Origin: Elusimicrobiota bacterium
GTDB lineage: Bacteria; Elusimicrobiota; Elusimicrobia; UBA1565
Direction of reading: 5' to 3'
Assembly: GCA_003450735.1 (NCBI GenBank)
Contig: DMEZ01000018.1
Location: forward strand, 14,454 to 34,453
Length of the DNA stretch: 20,000 nucleotides
Under the pieces are notes generated by a model. It searched no databases, was not told the origin of the DNA, and saw only the letters and a program-made list of their open reading frames with translations. Of this stretch, positions 14,273 to 20,000 are shown in pieces; position 1 is the first letter of the stretch; each line of letters starts with the position of its first letter. The position numbers and the translations under genes are program-made.

Positions 14273-16147
14273 TCAGAACTCCCGCAGGGACTCGTCCGCC
14301 CCGCGGAGCATCTCGTACCAGTAGGACAGGGCCGCCTCCTTCCTGTCATCCTCGAAGCGGTCGATCCAGCGCGCGAGCCCCGCGTCCTTGTTGCCCTCCA
14401 CGTCGCGCAGACGCTTGAGGCAGGTGTGCACGTAGTCCACGTTGCGCTCGGCCTCCCAGTACACGGCCGCGTTGCGGCTGTGGATGCGGGTGGCGGTCAT
14501 GCTGACGCGCTGGACGTACTCGTCCTTCTTGCCGTAGAGGGAGCCGATGATGTCGGGCATCATCTCCTCGGCCCAGCCGCGGTGGAAGCGGCACATGCCC
14601 ATGTTGTCGAAGGAGATCTCCTTCGTCATGCGCTCGGCGCACTTGGCCCCCAGCGCCCTGGGCGGCAAGAACTCCCCCTCGTAGAACATGTAGTACTTCC
14701 CCATCATGGCCATCGGGGCCAGCACGCCCGGCACCCAGTACTGGTTGGGGGTCATCCAGCCGTTGCGGGCGTTGGCGTTGTAGACGAAGGAGTCGTGGAT
14801 GCGCTTGTCCTTGCTCCGGGACATCGCGCGCGCGAACTTGCGGGGGCCTTGGGAGAGGTCGAGCAGGCCGCGTTTCTGGATGATGGAGTCGAGGAGCTCG
14901 CAGCCCAGCTCCGCGTTGTGCATGGAGTCCGTCTCCACGCTGAAGCCCTCGGGAGAGAAGTTCGGCTTGCCCTTCACCCCCAGCTCGGCCGGCGTCAGCC
15001 AGCCTTCCGCCAGGCACTCCATGAGCCAGGAGACGGTGCAGCCGCCCGAGATGGCGTCGAAGCCGTACCTCGCGCAGCGCTCGTTGAGCTTCTCGGCCGC
15101 GCGCTGGTCGAAGATGCCGCTCAGGGGCCCCATCGTCTGGTAGGGCTCGTAGTCCTTCTTGTATTCCTTGTTCATCTTCTTGCAGACGGCCACGCAGGGC
15201 TCCCCGCAGGTGGCCTGCTGCTTGCCCGCGATGGTCTCCTCGTTGAACTGCTTGAGGTAGTGGTCGAGGACGAAGCGCTTGTGGAGGTCGAGGCGCTTGG
15301 CTTCGTCCCAGTAGATGCTGCGGTAGTTGAAGGACATCATCCGGCCCTTGAGCGACGAGTAGTTCACACCGAAGGTGCCGCCCGTCTTCACGTCCTCCTT
15401 GAAGCGGTACTTGGCGGTCGCGGCGATGTCCTTGGCGGCCAGCGTCATCTGGTAGCGCTTCTGGAACCACTCGTCGGCCACCTTCCGGTCGCGGAAGTCC
15501 TCGCCCACGACCGTGCCGCCGTAGACCACCGACGCGATGCCGTGCTCCTGGAGCAGCTGGGAGCCCAGGCCCCCGCGCCCCGCCCAGGTGTCCACGAAGG
15601 TGAGCTTGCCGCCCTTGCAGGGGGCCGAGGCGATGGCGCCCATGTCGGTCTTCTCGGCCGCGGGCCCCACGGCCAGGACGCGCGGGTCCCTCTCGAAGCG
15701 GCCGCCATAGCGTTCCAGGGCGTGCTCGAGCATCGCGAACACCCCGCCCCGGCCCTTCTCCCAGACCTGCGCCGTGTTCACCGGGGAGAGCTCGACCTCG
15801 ATCTCCTCGCCGTGGCTGCGGTTGAGGTAGAGGATGGAGGCCGAGGGCGCCCGCCCCCGGATGGCGACCATGTTGAGGCCGAGGTTGTCGAAGACGAGCC
15901 CGGCGCCGCCCATGGAGGAGACGTAGAGCCCGTGCCAGCAGGCGGAGTAGGCGACGAAGAAGAGGCGGTTGGAGCCCGGGAGGATGGAGCCCGCCAGGAG
16001 GCCCGTGCCGATGTTGAAGGTGCCCTGATTGGCCGCGAGGTGGTAGCCCAGGTCGATGGGGCCGAAGAAGTCGCCGACCTGATAGCGCCTCATCTTGTAG
16101 TAGCCCGTCCCCGCGTCGATGAAGAGGACCTTCAGGGTGTTCTCCAT
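14273..16147 (-). CDS. Aldehyde:ferredoxin oxidoreductase-family tungsto/molybdoenzyme, GAPOR/GOR-like
   Basis: The 624-residue product starts at ATG 16147, six bases after a TATAAT box; an open extension upstream to 16282 runs into arsR and is not used. It has the AOR N-terminal fold with GTGLLAGSILPGSNRL (47-62) and SSMGGAGLVFDNLG (77-90) for the pterin cofactor. Four Cys fit the [4Fe-4S] site: C314, C318 and C322 in CGEPCVAVC, and C519 in DNMGMC. The first three are spaced C-x3-C-x3-C, not C-x2-C-x3-C as in classic AOR. Its N-terminus (IDLGYHL...FNIGTG) and CGEPC...CKK recall the glyceraldehyde-3-phosphate:ferredoxin (GAPOR/GOR) subgroup. It would oxidise an aldehyde with ferredoxin as acceptor. 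Being the first gene of an operon with a trehalase suggests sugar catabolism. AOR family firm; substrate inferred. Confidence 0.88.
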   Translation of the reverse strand: MENTLKVLFIDAGTGYYKMRRYQVGDFFGPIDLGYHLAANQGTFNIGTGLLAGSILPGSNRLFFVAYSACWHGLYVSSMGGAGLVFDNLGLNMVAIRGRAPSASILYLNRSHGEEIEVELSPVNTAQVWEKGRGGVFAMLEHALERYGGRFERDPRVLAVGPAAEKTDMGAIASAPCKGGKLTFVDTWAGRGGLGSQLLQEHGIASVVYGGTVVGEDFRDRKVADEWFQKRYQMTLAAKDIAATAKYRFKEDVKTGGTFGVNYSSLKGRMMSFNYRSIYWDEAKRLDLHKRFVLDHYLKQFNEETIAGKQQATCGEPCVAVCKKMNKEYKKDYEPYQTMGPLSGIFDQRAAEKLNERCARYGFDAISGGCTVSWLMECLAEGWLTPAELGVKGKPNFSPEGFSVETDSMHNAELGCELLDSIIQKRGLLDLSQGPRKFARAMSRSKDKRIHDSFVYNANARNGWMTPNQYWVPGVLAPMAMMGKYYMFYEGEFLPPRALGAKCAERMTKEISFDNMGMCRFHRGWAEEMMPDIIGSLYGKKDEYVQRVSMTATRIHSRNAAVYWEAERNVDYVHTCLKRLRDVEGNKDAGLARWIDRFEDDRKEAALSYWYEMLRGADESLREF

Positions 16148-16153
16148 GCCCCG

Positions 16154-16159
16154 ATTATA
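16154..16159 (-). promoter_or_regulatory. -10 box of the AOR operon, leaderless arrangement
   Basis: A perfect TATAAT lies on the minus strand at 16159-16154, six bases (CGGGGC) before the AOR ATG at 16147. Transcription would start at or next to the A of the ATG, giving a leaderless mRNA. No good -35 is seen at 16-18 bp, so an activator or an extended element may help. Confidence 0.6.
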
Positions 16160-16183
16160 GCTAGTCGGGGAAGGGATTGCGTC

Positions 16184-16212
16184 TTGCCATTTATTTGGCT
16201 GTTTGGCATAAT
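16184..16212 (+). promoter_or_regulatory. Promoter of the arsR operon, leaderless arrangement
   Basis: TTGCCA (16184-16189) and CATAAT (16207-16212) are separated by exactly 17 bp, matching 4 of 6 and 5 of 6 bases of the sigma-70 boxes. The ATG of arsR begins at 16220, seven bases after the -10 box, so the mRNA should begin at or one base before the start codon. Confidence 0.7.
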
Positions 16213-16218
16213 AGCCAA
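16195..16218 (+). promoter_or_regulatory. Putative ArsR operator over the arsR promoter
   Basis: TTGGCT (16195-16200) and AGCCAA (16213-16218) form a perfect 6-bp inverted repeat with a 12-bp spacer that contains the -10 box. A second, interleaved pair is TGCCA (16185-16189), within the -35 box, and TGGCA (16204-16208). ArsR/SmtB repressors bind inverted repeats over their own promoter and let go when As(III) binds. The site also lies 36-60 bp from the AOR promoter, so it could influence that operon. Confidence 0.6.
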
Positions 16219-16219
16219 T

Positions 16220-16528
16220 ATGAACCAGCCCACCCCCGCGGATTTCGCCGGCCGTGCCGAGATCCTCAAGGCCCTGGCCCACCCCACCCGTCTCTTCCTC
16301 GTGGACGTCCTCTCGCGCGGCGAGCTCTGCGTCTGCGAGCTGACCGCCAGGGTCGGCTCGGACATCTCAACGGTCTCCAAGCATCTCTCCCTCCTCAAGA
16401 CCGCCGGCATCCTCCAGGACCGCAAGGAGGGCCTCAAGGTGTTCTACCGGCTCAAGTGCACCTGCGTGCTGGGCTTCTTCAAATGCGTGGAAGGGGTCGT
16501 CCTCAATAACGCAGGAGCCCGCTCGTGA
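16220..16528 (+). CDS. arsR: ArsR-family arsenic-responsive repressor
   Basis: A 102-residue ArsR/SmtB winged-helix protein. ILKALAHPTRLFLVDVL (15-31) opens the fold and the recognition helix is in SDISTVSKHLSLLKTAGIL (47-65). The metal site is seen directly: ELCVCEL (35-41; C37 and C39) is the ELCVCDL-type As(III) site of E. coli ArsR. Three more Cys near the end (C80, C82, C89, in KCTC and FKC) may add ligands or form the site with C37/C39 in a different geometry. The start is ATG 16220, next to a promoter that leaves almost no leader. The stop overlaps the GTG of the permease by 4 bp, so it heads the ars operon and should repress it until arsenite is bound. Confidence 0.92.
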   Translation: MNQPTPADFAGRAEILKALAHPTRLFLVDVLSRGELCVCELTARVGSDISTVSKHLSLLKTAGILQDRKEGLKVFYRLKCTCVLGFFKCVEGVVLNNAGARS

Positions 16529-17823
16529 GCTGGAAGGAAGAATGGAAATGGCTGGCAGGATTCGCGGCCGTCTTCTTCGCCCTCTATTTCCTGCCGGTCG
16601 GCACGCCGCGCTTCGACGGGGCGCTGAACGAAGCCTTGGAACTCGCGAAGTGGTACACGCGCGAGCACGTGCTCCTGTGCTTGGTGCCCGCGCTATTCAT
16701 CGCGGGCGGCATCTCGGCGTTCGTGAGCCAGGCCTCGGTCATGAAGTACTTCGGCGCCAAGGCGGATAAAGTCCTCTCGTATGGGGTGGCCTCCGTGTCC
16801 GGGACCATCCTGGCGGTCTGCTCCTGCACCGTCCTCCCTCTTTTTTCCGGCATCTACAAACGGGGAGCGGGCCTGGGGCCGGCCATCGCCTTCCTCTTCT
16901 CCGGCCCCGCCATCAACGTGCTTGCCATCGTGCTCACCGCCAGGATCCTGGGCTTCGAGATGGGCTCGGCCAGGGCCCTCGGCGCGGTGGTCTTCAGCGT
17001 GGTCATCGGCCTGGCCATGCATTTCCTTTTCCTAAAGGAAGAGACCAAAAAAGCGAACGACCAAGCCGATCTGCCGGTGCCCGAGGCGCCGAGACCGCTT
17101 TGGCAGACCGTCCTATATTTCGCGGCCATGTGCGGCGTTCTGATATTCGCCAACTGGGGCAAGTCCGAAGAAACCAGCGGCTTCTTCTACGCGATCTACT
17201 CGGTGAAATGGATCCTGACCTCGCTATCCGCCGCGGCCTTCGCGGTGATCCTGGTGCTGTGGTTCGGCGCGAAGGCCTCCAAGCTCGCCTGGGCGGCCGC
17301 CGCGGCCCTCGCGGCGGGCTTCCTCTTCCGGGGGATGCCGGTGGTTCCCTTCAGCGTCGGCTTCATCGGCCTCTCCTGGGCGATCAGCGGCGAGGAAGGG
17401 GAGCTTGGCGATTGGTTCGCGGCTTCATGGGATCTGGCTAAACAGATATTCCCCCTTCTGATCGGAGGGGTGATGGCCTCCGGCTTCCTGCTGGGACGTC
17501 CGGGGCATGAAGGGGTGATCCCCTCGGCTTGGGTGGCCTGGGCGGTCGGCGGCAATTCCTTCGCCGCGAATTTCTTCTCCTCGGTCGTGGCGGCTTTCAT
17601 GTATTTCGCCACCTTGACCGAGGTGCCGATCCTGCAAGGGCTCCTGGGCTCCGGCATGGGCAAAGGGCCGGCACTGGCGTTGCTATTGGCCGGCCCGGCT
17701 CTATCCTTGCCCAGCATGCTCGTTTTGCGCAGCGTCATGGGGACGAAGAAGACCGTGGCTTACGTCTCACTCGTCGTCGCCTTATCCACGCTCACGGGCA
17801 TGGTCTATGGAGCGCTGTTCTGA
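16525..17823 (+). CDS. ArsP-like permease (DUF318/UPF0718, PF03773 family)
   Basis: The 432-residue membrane protein starts at GTG 16525 (GTGA overlap with arsR) with AGGAG 8 bp before. It has about ten membrane helices in two halves. The first half has TILAVCSCTVLPLFSGIYKRG (94-114; C99 and C101 form the CxC motif) then AIAFLFSGPAINVLA. The second half repeats the theme with AVGGNSFAANFF and LLLAGPALSLPSMLVL. ArsP proteins export trivalent methyl and aromatic arsenicals through such Cys; others in PF03773 are linked to copper or zinc. A hydrophilic loop (about 170-193) separates the halves. The product is longer than ArsP of Campylobacter (about 315). Being second in an ars operon and next to a mini-thioredoxin supports organoarsenical or arsenite export; the substrate is inferred. 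Confidence 0.85.
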   Translation: MSWKEEWKWLAGFAAVFFALYFLPVGTPRFDGALNEALELAKWYTREHVLLCLVPALFIAGGISAFVSQASVMKYFGAKADKVLSYGVASVSGTILAVCSCTVLPLFSGIYKRGAGLGPAIAFLFSGPAINVLAIVLTARILGFEMGSARALGAVVFSVVIGLAMHFLFLKEETKKANDQADLPVPEAPRPLWQTVLYFAAMCGVLIFANWGKSEETSGFFYAIYSVKWILTSLSAAAFAVILVLWFGAKASKLAWAAAAALAAGFLFRGMPVVPFSVGFIGLSWAISGEEGELGDWFAASWDLAKQIFPLLIGGVMASGFLLGRPGHEGVIPSAWVAWAVGGNSFAANFFSSVVAAFMYFATLTEVPILQGLLGSGMGKGPALALLLAGPALSLPSMLVLRSVMGTKKTVAYVSLVVALSTLTGMVYGALF

Positions 17824-17828
17824 AGAAT

Positions 17829-17835
17829 GAGGAGG
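17829..17835 (+). promoter_or_regulatory. Strong ribosome-binding site of the mini-thioredoxin gene
   Basis: GAGGAGG lies five bases before ATG 17841 and just after the permease stop at 17823. It decides the start of this 77-residue gene; the upstream in-frame region has no comparable site. Confidence 0.7.
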
Positions 17836-17840
17836 AACCG

Positions 17841-18074
17841 ATGAAGACGATCCAGATCCTGGGGATGGGCTGTGCGAAGTGCAATAAGCTCTACGAGAAC
17901 GCCGAGGCGGCGGCCAAGGCGCTGGGCATCGAATACCGGATGGAGAAGATCGCGGACATCAACAAGATCACGGACATGGGCGTGATGATGACTCCCGCGC
18001 TGGCCGTGGACGGGGTGGTCAAGGTCTCGGGGCGGGTCCCCTCGGCCGAAGCCCTCAAGGATCTTTTGAGGTAG
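17841..18074 (+). CDS. Mini-thioredoxin/glutaredoxin-like protein (TM0996/MTH895 family), ArsE-like by context
   Basis: A 77-residue thioredoxin-fold protein with the redox pair in GMGCAKCNKL (C11 and C14), then the typical YRMEKIADINKITDMGVMMTPALAVDGVVKVSGRVPSAEAL, in which TPAL carries the cis-proline. The family is small redox-active disulfide proteins that often follow DUF318 permeases. In arsEFG operons the small thioredoxin-like ArsE works with ArsF in reduction of nitro-aromatic arsenicals (from memory of the literature); the order here, thioredoxin-arsF-arsG, fits that cluster. It begins at ATG 17841 with a strong ribosome site and ends one base before arsF. Fold firm; the ArsE role is inferred from order. 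Confidence 0.85.
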   Translation: MKTIQILGMGCAKCNKLYENAEAAAKALGIEYRMEKIADINKITDMGVMMTPALAVDGVVKVSGRVPSAEALKDLLR

Positions 18075-18075
18075 C

Positions 18076-18501
18076 ATGAAGAGAACCCTCGGCTACGCCC
18101 TAGCGGCCTTCGCGGCGCTCAGCATCGTCTACGCGGTCATCCAGGAAAGACGTCCCGCGTCGTCCCCGAAGCCCTCCAAGCCTGCCGTCGACAGTCCCAT
18201 CGTGGTCGCGCGCTACTGCCACGGCAACGCCCGCTGCTCCAACTGCATCAAGATCGAGGAGTACTCCCGGGAGGCCCTCGAAAAAGCGCTCGCCTCCGGA
18301 CGGCTCAGGTTCGAGACCGTCAACATCGACGAGCCGGCCAACCGGCACTTCGTCCAGGACTACGGCCTCTATACGAAGTCCCTGGTCCTCGTCGACCAGA
18401 CAGGACGCCACAAGGTCCTCAACGGAGTCTGGGACCACCTCGATGATAAAAACGCCTTCATCGCCTACGTGAAGGCGGAGACGGAGAACTTCTTAAAATA
18501 G
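18076..18501 (+). CDS. arsF: ArsF-family protein (nitrophenyl compound nitroreductase subunit type), membrane-anchored
   Basis: The 141-residue protein has one N-terminal membrane helix (5-22) and a Pro/Ser-rich spacer, so the rest lies outside the cytoplasm. The thioredoxin-like domain starts with PIVVARYCHGNARCSNCIKIEEYSREAL (41-68; C48, C54 and C57, an HGxxRCxxC pattern), then FETVNIDEPANRHFVQDYGLYTKSLVLVD and a C-terminal helix. This matches the ArsF family named for nitrophenyl-arsenical reduction together with ArsE and ArsG. The start is ATG 18076 with GAGG four bases before, one base after the previous stop. Three bases separate it from arsG. Family name is my recognition of the RCxxC pattern; the exact chemistry is not shown by sequence. 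Confidence 0.85.
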   Translation: MKRTLGYALAAFAALSIVYAVIQERRPASSPKPSKPAVDSPIVVARYCHGNARCSNCIKIEEYSREALEKALASGRLRFETVNIDEPANRHFVQDYGLYTKSLVLVDQTGRHKVLNGVWDHLDDKNAFIAYVKAETENFLK

Positions 18502-18504
18502 CCT

Positions 18505-19182
18505 ATGCTCGACGCGGCAGCCTCTTTCTGGCTCGGCATCCTGACCTCCATCAGCCCTTGCCCCCTGGCATCGAACATCGCCGCCCTCTCGTTCTGCCTG
18601 CGGGGCGGCCCGGGGATCAAAAAGGCGGGCGTCTACGGCACGGCCTATTCCGTGGGGCGGGCCATCGCCTACAGCCTGCTGGCCGGCTTGATCGTCGCGG
18701 CGGGGATGTCCATACCGGCGCTCTCCGACTTCCTGCAGCGCTGGATGAACAAGGCGGTCGGGCCGCTGTTGATCCTCACCGGCGCGGTGCTTCTCGATCT
18801 GCTGCCTTTCAGCCTGGGAAGCTGGCAGCCGAGCGAGAAGCTGGCGTCCCGCCTGCTCCGCGGCGGCGCCCTGGGCTCGGCGGGCATGGGCTTCCTGCTC
18901 GCCCTGGCGTTCTGCCCGGTATCCGCGGCCCTGTTCTTCGGCGGCCTCATCCCGCTGGCTTTGAAGAGCGGCTCCTTCGTGCTCCTGCCCTTCGTCTACG
19001 GCATCGCCACGGGCCTGCCGGTCCTCGCTTTCGCGCTCATCCTGGGCGGAGGCGCGGCGGGGCTGGCCAAGAACTACGAGAGGGTCCAGCGGTTCGAGCG
19101 CTGGACGCGCTCCGCCACGGCCGTCGTCCTGATCGCCCTGGGCTTCTATTTCACATCGAGGTACATCTTCCATGTCCTATAA
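18505..19182 (+). CDS. arsG: ArsG-family efflux permease (DsbD/CcdA-like)
   Basis: A 225-residue protein with six membrane helices of the DsbD/CcdA type. Each half has one essential-looking Cys after a turn: SISPCPLASN (15-24; C19) and ALAFCPVSAAL (133-143; C137), the paired C-P positions that pass thiols or bind the cargo. The family is annotated as efflux of trivalent aminobenzyl arsenicals and is found next to arsE/arsF. It follows arsF by three bases and overlaps arsC by 11 bp. The start is ATG 18505 without a strong ribosome site, as expected under coupling. Plain CcdA-type electron transfer is the alternative, but the genes beside it favour ArsG. Confidence 0.85.
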   Translation: MLDAAASFWLGILTSISPCPLASNIAALSFCLRGGPGIKKAGVYGTAYSVGRAIAYSLLAGLIVAAGMSIPALSDFLQRWMNKAVGPLLILTGAVLLDLLPFSLGSWQPSEKLASRLLRGGALGSAGMGFLLALAFCPVSAALFFGGLIPLALKSGSFVLLPFVYGIATGLPVLAFALILGGGAAGLAKNYERVQRFERWTRSATAVVLIALGFYFTSRYIFHVL

Positions 19183-19594
19183 GGTCCTCTTCCTCTGCAC
19201 CGGCAACGCCTGCCGCAGTCAGATGGCCGAAGGCTGGGCCCGCGCCCTGCGGAGCGCCGACTTCGAGGCCTATTCCGCCGGCATCGACCCCAAGGGCCTG
19301 CACCCGCTGGCCGTCAAGGTGATGGCCGAGGCCGGGGTGGACATCTCCAAGCAGTACTCCAAGCACGTCCGTACGCTCCACGAGATCTCTTTCGACCTCG
19401 TCGTGACCGTCTGCGACCACGCCCAGGAGCATTGCCCCCTCTTCCCCGGAAAGACCCGCGTCCTCCATCGTTCGTTCAAAGACCCCGCCTCAGCCAGGGG
19501 CAGCGAGTCCGAAGTCCTCGCCGCCTTCCGCCGCTCGCGCGACCGCATCCGGGATTTCGTGGAGAAACTGCCCCTCACAGGAGACCCTGCATGA
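19172..19594 (+). CDS. arsC: Thioredoxin-coupled arsenate reductase (low-MW phosphatase fold)
   Basis: The enzyme reduces arsenate to arsenite. The 140-residue product has the phosphatase-like loop FLCTGNACRSQMAEGW (7-22) with nucleophile C9 and R15, as in S. aureus pI258 ArsC (C10). The second pair is in VCDHAQEHCP (C81 and C88), matching C82 and C89 of that enzyme, so electrons should come from thioredoxin, not glutaredoxin. The general-acid Asp is in SFKDPA (about 106-111). The start ATG 19172 lies inside arsG (11-bp overlap) with GAGG upstream; its stop overlaps the acr3 start (ATGA). Its product, arsenite, is the cargo of ACR3 downstream. High confidence. Confidence 0.95.
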   Translation: MSYKVLFLCTGNACRSQMAEGWARALRSADFEAYSAGIDPKGLHPLAVKVMAEAGVDISKQYSKHVRTLHEISFDLVVTVCDHAQEHCPLFPGKTRVLHRSFKDPASARGSESEVLAAFRRSRDRIRDFVEKLPLTGDPA

Positions 19595-20000
19595 CCGACC
19601 AGCCGACCATCGCCTCAAGGCTGTCTTTCCTCGACCGCTGGCTGACCCTCTGGATCTTTTTGGCCATGGTCGCGGGCGTGGCCCTCGGCTGGCTCTTCCC
19701 CGCCGCCGTGACCGAGTTCAACGCGGCCTCGAGCGTCGGCACGACCTCCATCCCCATCGCCATCGGGCTCATCCTCATGATGTATCCCCCCCTGGCCAAG
19801 GTCCGCTACGAGGAGCTCGGCCGGGTGTTCGCGGACAAGAAGGTGCTGGCCCTCTCGCTGGTCCAGAACTGGCTCATCGGACCGGCCCTCATGTTCGTCC
19901 TCGCGGTGGTCTTCCTGCGAGGGTACCCCGAGTACATGATCGGCCTGATTCTGATCGGCCTGGCCCGCTGCATCGCCATGGTCATCGTCTGGAACGACCT
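19591..20000 (+). CDS. acr3: ACR3-family arsenite efflux transporter, 3' end beyond the window
   Basis: The first 136 residues are visible. They start at ATG 19591 with AGGAGA eight bases before, and overlap arsC by 4 bp. The sequence LSFLDRWLTLWIFLAMVAGVALGWLFP (11-37) is the typical ACR3 opening, followed by IPIAIGLILMMYPPLAKV (54-71) and LVQNWLIGPALMFVLAVVFL (90-109). The conserved Cys of helix 4 is in LARCIAMVIVWND (C127), the residue shown in other ACR3 proteins to be needed for As(III) transport. The full protein is usually 350-400 residues, so about two thirds lie outside. It exports the arsenite made by ArsC. Confidence 0.95.
   Translation, partial: MTDQPTIASRLSFLDRWLTLWIFLAMVAGVALGWLFPAAVTEFNAASSVGTTSIPIAIGLILMMYPPLAKVRYEELGRVFADKKVLALSLVQNWLIGPALMFVLAVVFLRGYPEYMIGLILIGLARCIAMVIVWND

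Noticed and set aside
13292..16219. Very long plus-strand open frame antisense to the AOR and trehalase genes, running into arsR
   Set aside because: It is a product of high GC opposite real genes: the protein is low-complexity (V, L, H, E, R rich), has no domains, and the AOR and trehalase motifs are on the other strand. Only its last part from 16220 is a gene (arsR).
1..20000. CRISPR arrays, insertion sequences and long direct repeats
   Set aside because: None seen on reading through. The only repeats found are short inverted repeats and the protein-level duplication in the Cys-rich gene.

Overview
The window is a high-GC bacterial chromosome segment, roughly 65-68% GC by eye over most of its length. 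The left end (about 1-1,170) is clearly AT-richer. Codon use is standard and TGA ends many genes. The mix of genes suggests an anaerobic or facultative bacterium: a tungsto/molybdo-pterin AOR-family enzyme, a periplasmic trehalase, arsenic genes, and Ala/Pro-rich exported proteins of a style I associate with Elusimicrobiota. No rRNA or other marker gene confirms the phylum.

Region by region. (1) 1-2,520, minus strand, accessory: a DUF4143-type AAA ATPase interrupted by an in-frame TGA and cut by the window edge. Next comes a two-gene AbiEi/nucleotidyltransferase-like toxin-antitoxin pair with a near-consensus sigma-70 promoter. (2) 2,576-4,094, minus strand: a TSUP/TauE-family permease and a zinc-ribbon membrane protein with an HEAGH motif. 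(3) 4,182-4,548: a stretch with strong predicted RNA structure and perhaps one small ORF, leading into a secreted Cys-rich protein with an internal duplication. (4) 5,411-8,204, plus strand: a tight run of an unknown protein, a solo HD hydrolase, a GcvT/YgfZ-like protein and a SAM methyltransferase. (5) 8,195-10,982, minus strand: a HAD phosphatase with a long exported N-terminus and a transglutaminase-like lipoprotein. (6) 11,082-16,147, minus strand: an apparent operon of AOR-family oxidoreductase, GH37 trehalase, a DUF6868 small membrane protein and an EamA transporter with a His-rich tail. (7) 16,220-20,000, plus strand: an arsenic operon of arsR, an ArsP-like permease, a mini-thioredoxin (ArsE-like), arsF, arsG, arsC and acr3 (cut by the window end).

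How the genes may work together: the ars operon combines inorganic arsenic detoxification (arsenate reduction by ArsC, arsenite export by ACR3) with genes associated with aromatic/organic arsenicals (ArsF, ArsG, ArsP-like permease). It diverges from the AOR-trehalase operon across only 72 bp. On both sides a -10 box lies 6-7 bp from the ATG, so both first genes look leaderless, and an inverted repeat lies over the arsR promoter. The AOR protein resembles the glyceraldehyde-3-phosphate:ferredoxin subgroup, so its pairing with a trehalase suggests a sugar-catabolism unit. That last link is inference.
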